Position numbers and translations under genes: made by a program. Shown piece by piece: positions 63,028 through 64,000 of a stretch of 64,000 bases of DNA; the stretch's first letter is position 1, and every line of letters starts with the position of its first letter. Origin of the DNA: Phycomyces nitens (Eukaryota > Mucoromycota > Mucoromycetes > Mucorales > Phycomycetaceae); the NCBI GenBank assembly GCA_022702545.1, contig JAHRBC010000008.1:930001-994000 (forward strand). The letters run 5' to 3'. Below the pieces are notes generated by a model. That model was not told where the DNA came from and did not search any database. It saw only the letters and a program-made list of their open reading frames with translations.

Positions 63028-64000
63028 ATGAGTCTGGTTGTTCTCAAGGTATCTCTTGCAGAACAGACCCGAAGATTCTCTCTATCAAAAGACGCAACTT
63101 GGCGTGAACTCTGTGACCTTTTGGAAAAGATATTCAATACACCTTTCAGCACAAACAAAAGTCTGTTTTATAAAGACAATGATGGCGAGTGTATTTCACT
63201 CTCGAGCGACCTGGAATTGAAACACATTCTTCAGCAAGATGAAAAGTGCCTACGACTATATGAATCTTGTGATCCGATCAAAAAAACAGGTAGCCAGAGC
63301 ACATCGTCGTCGTCGTCGTCTTCCCATGGCTGCCAAGAGGAGCCTCGGGCCAAAGATAAAGAGTATCTGGCCAATATATCCACAATACCCGTCATAAAGA
63401 CCCCCCAGACCAGTTTTGCTGCCCTGTTTGAACACTTTGGAAGACTGGCTGATCAGTACAGATCAGTTATCCATGATAATCCATATGTGATCCGTAATCT
63501 AGGCGAGATGGCCAGCAACATGCTCCAGGACATCAACACGGCAGATATCAACCAAATCGAAGCATGGCTGACCACTATTGATCCCACCAAAAGGTATCCA
63601 GAGACCCCCGCTGGCCCAAATGAAGATTTCGTCTCAAAGGGGCGATTAGATGAAGAGGAAGACGATATCGAACTGCCGCGGACACCCCAAGAGTATGCCT
63701 CGGATCCATTTTATGGGCCTCTTGGGACTTCTGTCAGTAGCCGAGGCAGTGGACCACTCACCTCTCTTTATCCCTCTCACTTTTCCCAGCATTCGATCGT
63801 ATCAGATGATGAAACTTACCAGACTCCAAACGAAACCTGTGTAGCTTCAAAACGTCAAGAACCACTCAACTATACTTATAATCAATTCTCAAAATCAGAC
63901 GAAGCCAGATATACCTCACCAAACAGATCGCCACATCAAGCGCAATTCAGATATCCCCTAGACCAGCCTCCCTCTGCGCCACTCAAGCATCTGCTACCAC
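63028..64000 (+). CDS. PB1-domain protein, 3'-partial
   Basis: Open frame of at least 324 residues from ATG 63028 to the right edge. Residues 1-80 form a PB1 domain: VVLKVSLAEQTRRFSL, then WRELCDLLEKIF, then the OPCA-type acidic loop FYKDNDGECISLSSDLELKHIL, so a type I-like PB1 that pairs with a basic partner. A serine run and an acidic Pro/Ser/Tyr-rich stretch follow, probably disordered. A helical segment (LFEHFGRLADQYRSVI and NLGEMASNMLQDI) lies between. PB1 proteins of this layout include scaffold and autophagy-receptor-like proteins, but the C-terminal domains that would settle it lie outside the window. Confidence 0.75.
   Translation, partial: MSLVVLKVSLAEQTRRFSLSKDATWRELCDLLEKIFNTPFSTNKSLFYKDNDGECISLSSDLELKHILQQDEKCLRLYESCDPIKKTGSQSTSSSSSSSHGCQEEPRAKDKEYLANISTIPVIKTPQTSFAALFEHFGRLADQYRSVIHDNPYVIRNLGEMASNMLQDINTADINQIEAWLTTIDPTKRYPETPAGPNEDFVSKGRLDEEEDDIELPRTPQEYASDPFYGPLGTSVSSRGSGPLTSLYPSHFSQHSIVSDDETYQTPNETCVASKRQEPLNYTYNQFSKSDEARYTSPNRSPHQAQFRYPLDQPPSAPLKHLLP

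Overview
This window is nuclear DNA from a filamentous fungus. Compact protein genes have many introns of about 45-75 bases with clear GT..AG ends and occasional CTAAC-type branch sites, and they sit in AT-rich spacer. A chitin synthase fused to a myosin-like motor, a DASH kinetochore subunit (DAD2), GBP2/BRE1/PAB1-type RNA and chromatin factors and a GPR1/FUN34-type transporter are all fungal. The overall style (AT-rich spacer, Tc1 and LINE debris, a KDM3-like demethylase) suggests an early-diverging mould, most likely Mucoromycota. That placement is inference, and I cannot name the species.

Layout. 1-4.3 kb holds the 3' part of a RAD17-like checkpoint clamp loader, converging on a KDM3-like JmjC demethylase. 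4.3-21.8 kb is an accessory region full of decayed sequence. It contains a broken ornithine carbamoyltransferase gene, two dead Tc1/mariner copies, tRNA-like fragments, paired hairpins, one small hypothetical gene, a spliced gene with a resolvase-like C-terminal domain, a minisatellite of about 800 bp, a LINE remnant with its endonuclease domain and a second orphan spliced gene.

21.9-28.8 kb holds a vacuolar-type amino acid transporter, a GBP2-type SR/RRM protein, DAD2 and an inorganic pyrophosphatase with a signal peptide. 28.8-31.7 kb is gene-poor. 31.8-43.2 kb holds an SLC25A46/Ugo1-like outer-membrane carrier, divergent from the myosin-motor chitin synthase, then poly(A)-binding protein. 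43.5-55.4 kb holds NAD+ synthetase, a four-LIM protein, a triple-KH RNA-binding protein and the BRE1 ubiquitin ligase. 55.5-60.8 kb is gene-poor. The right end has an acetate-transporter-family gene and the start of a PB1-domain gene that runs out of the window.

The identified genes are housekeeping genes with no shared pathway. Several neighbours are convergent (RAD17/JmjC, transporter/GBP2, PAB1/QNS1, KH/BRE1) or divergent (carrier/chitin synthase, QNS1/LIM). The tightest pair is DAD2 and GBP2, in tandem with only 91 bp between coding regions. Exon joins were worked out by hand from splice signals and frame; for most genes the summed exon lengths are exact multiples of three.
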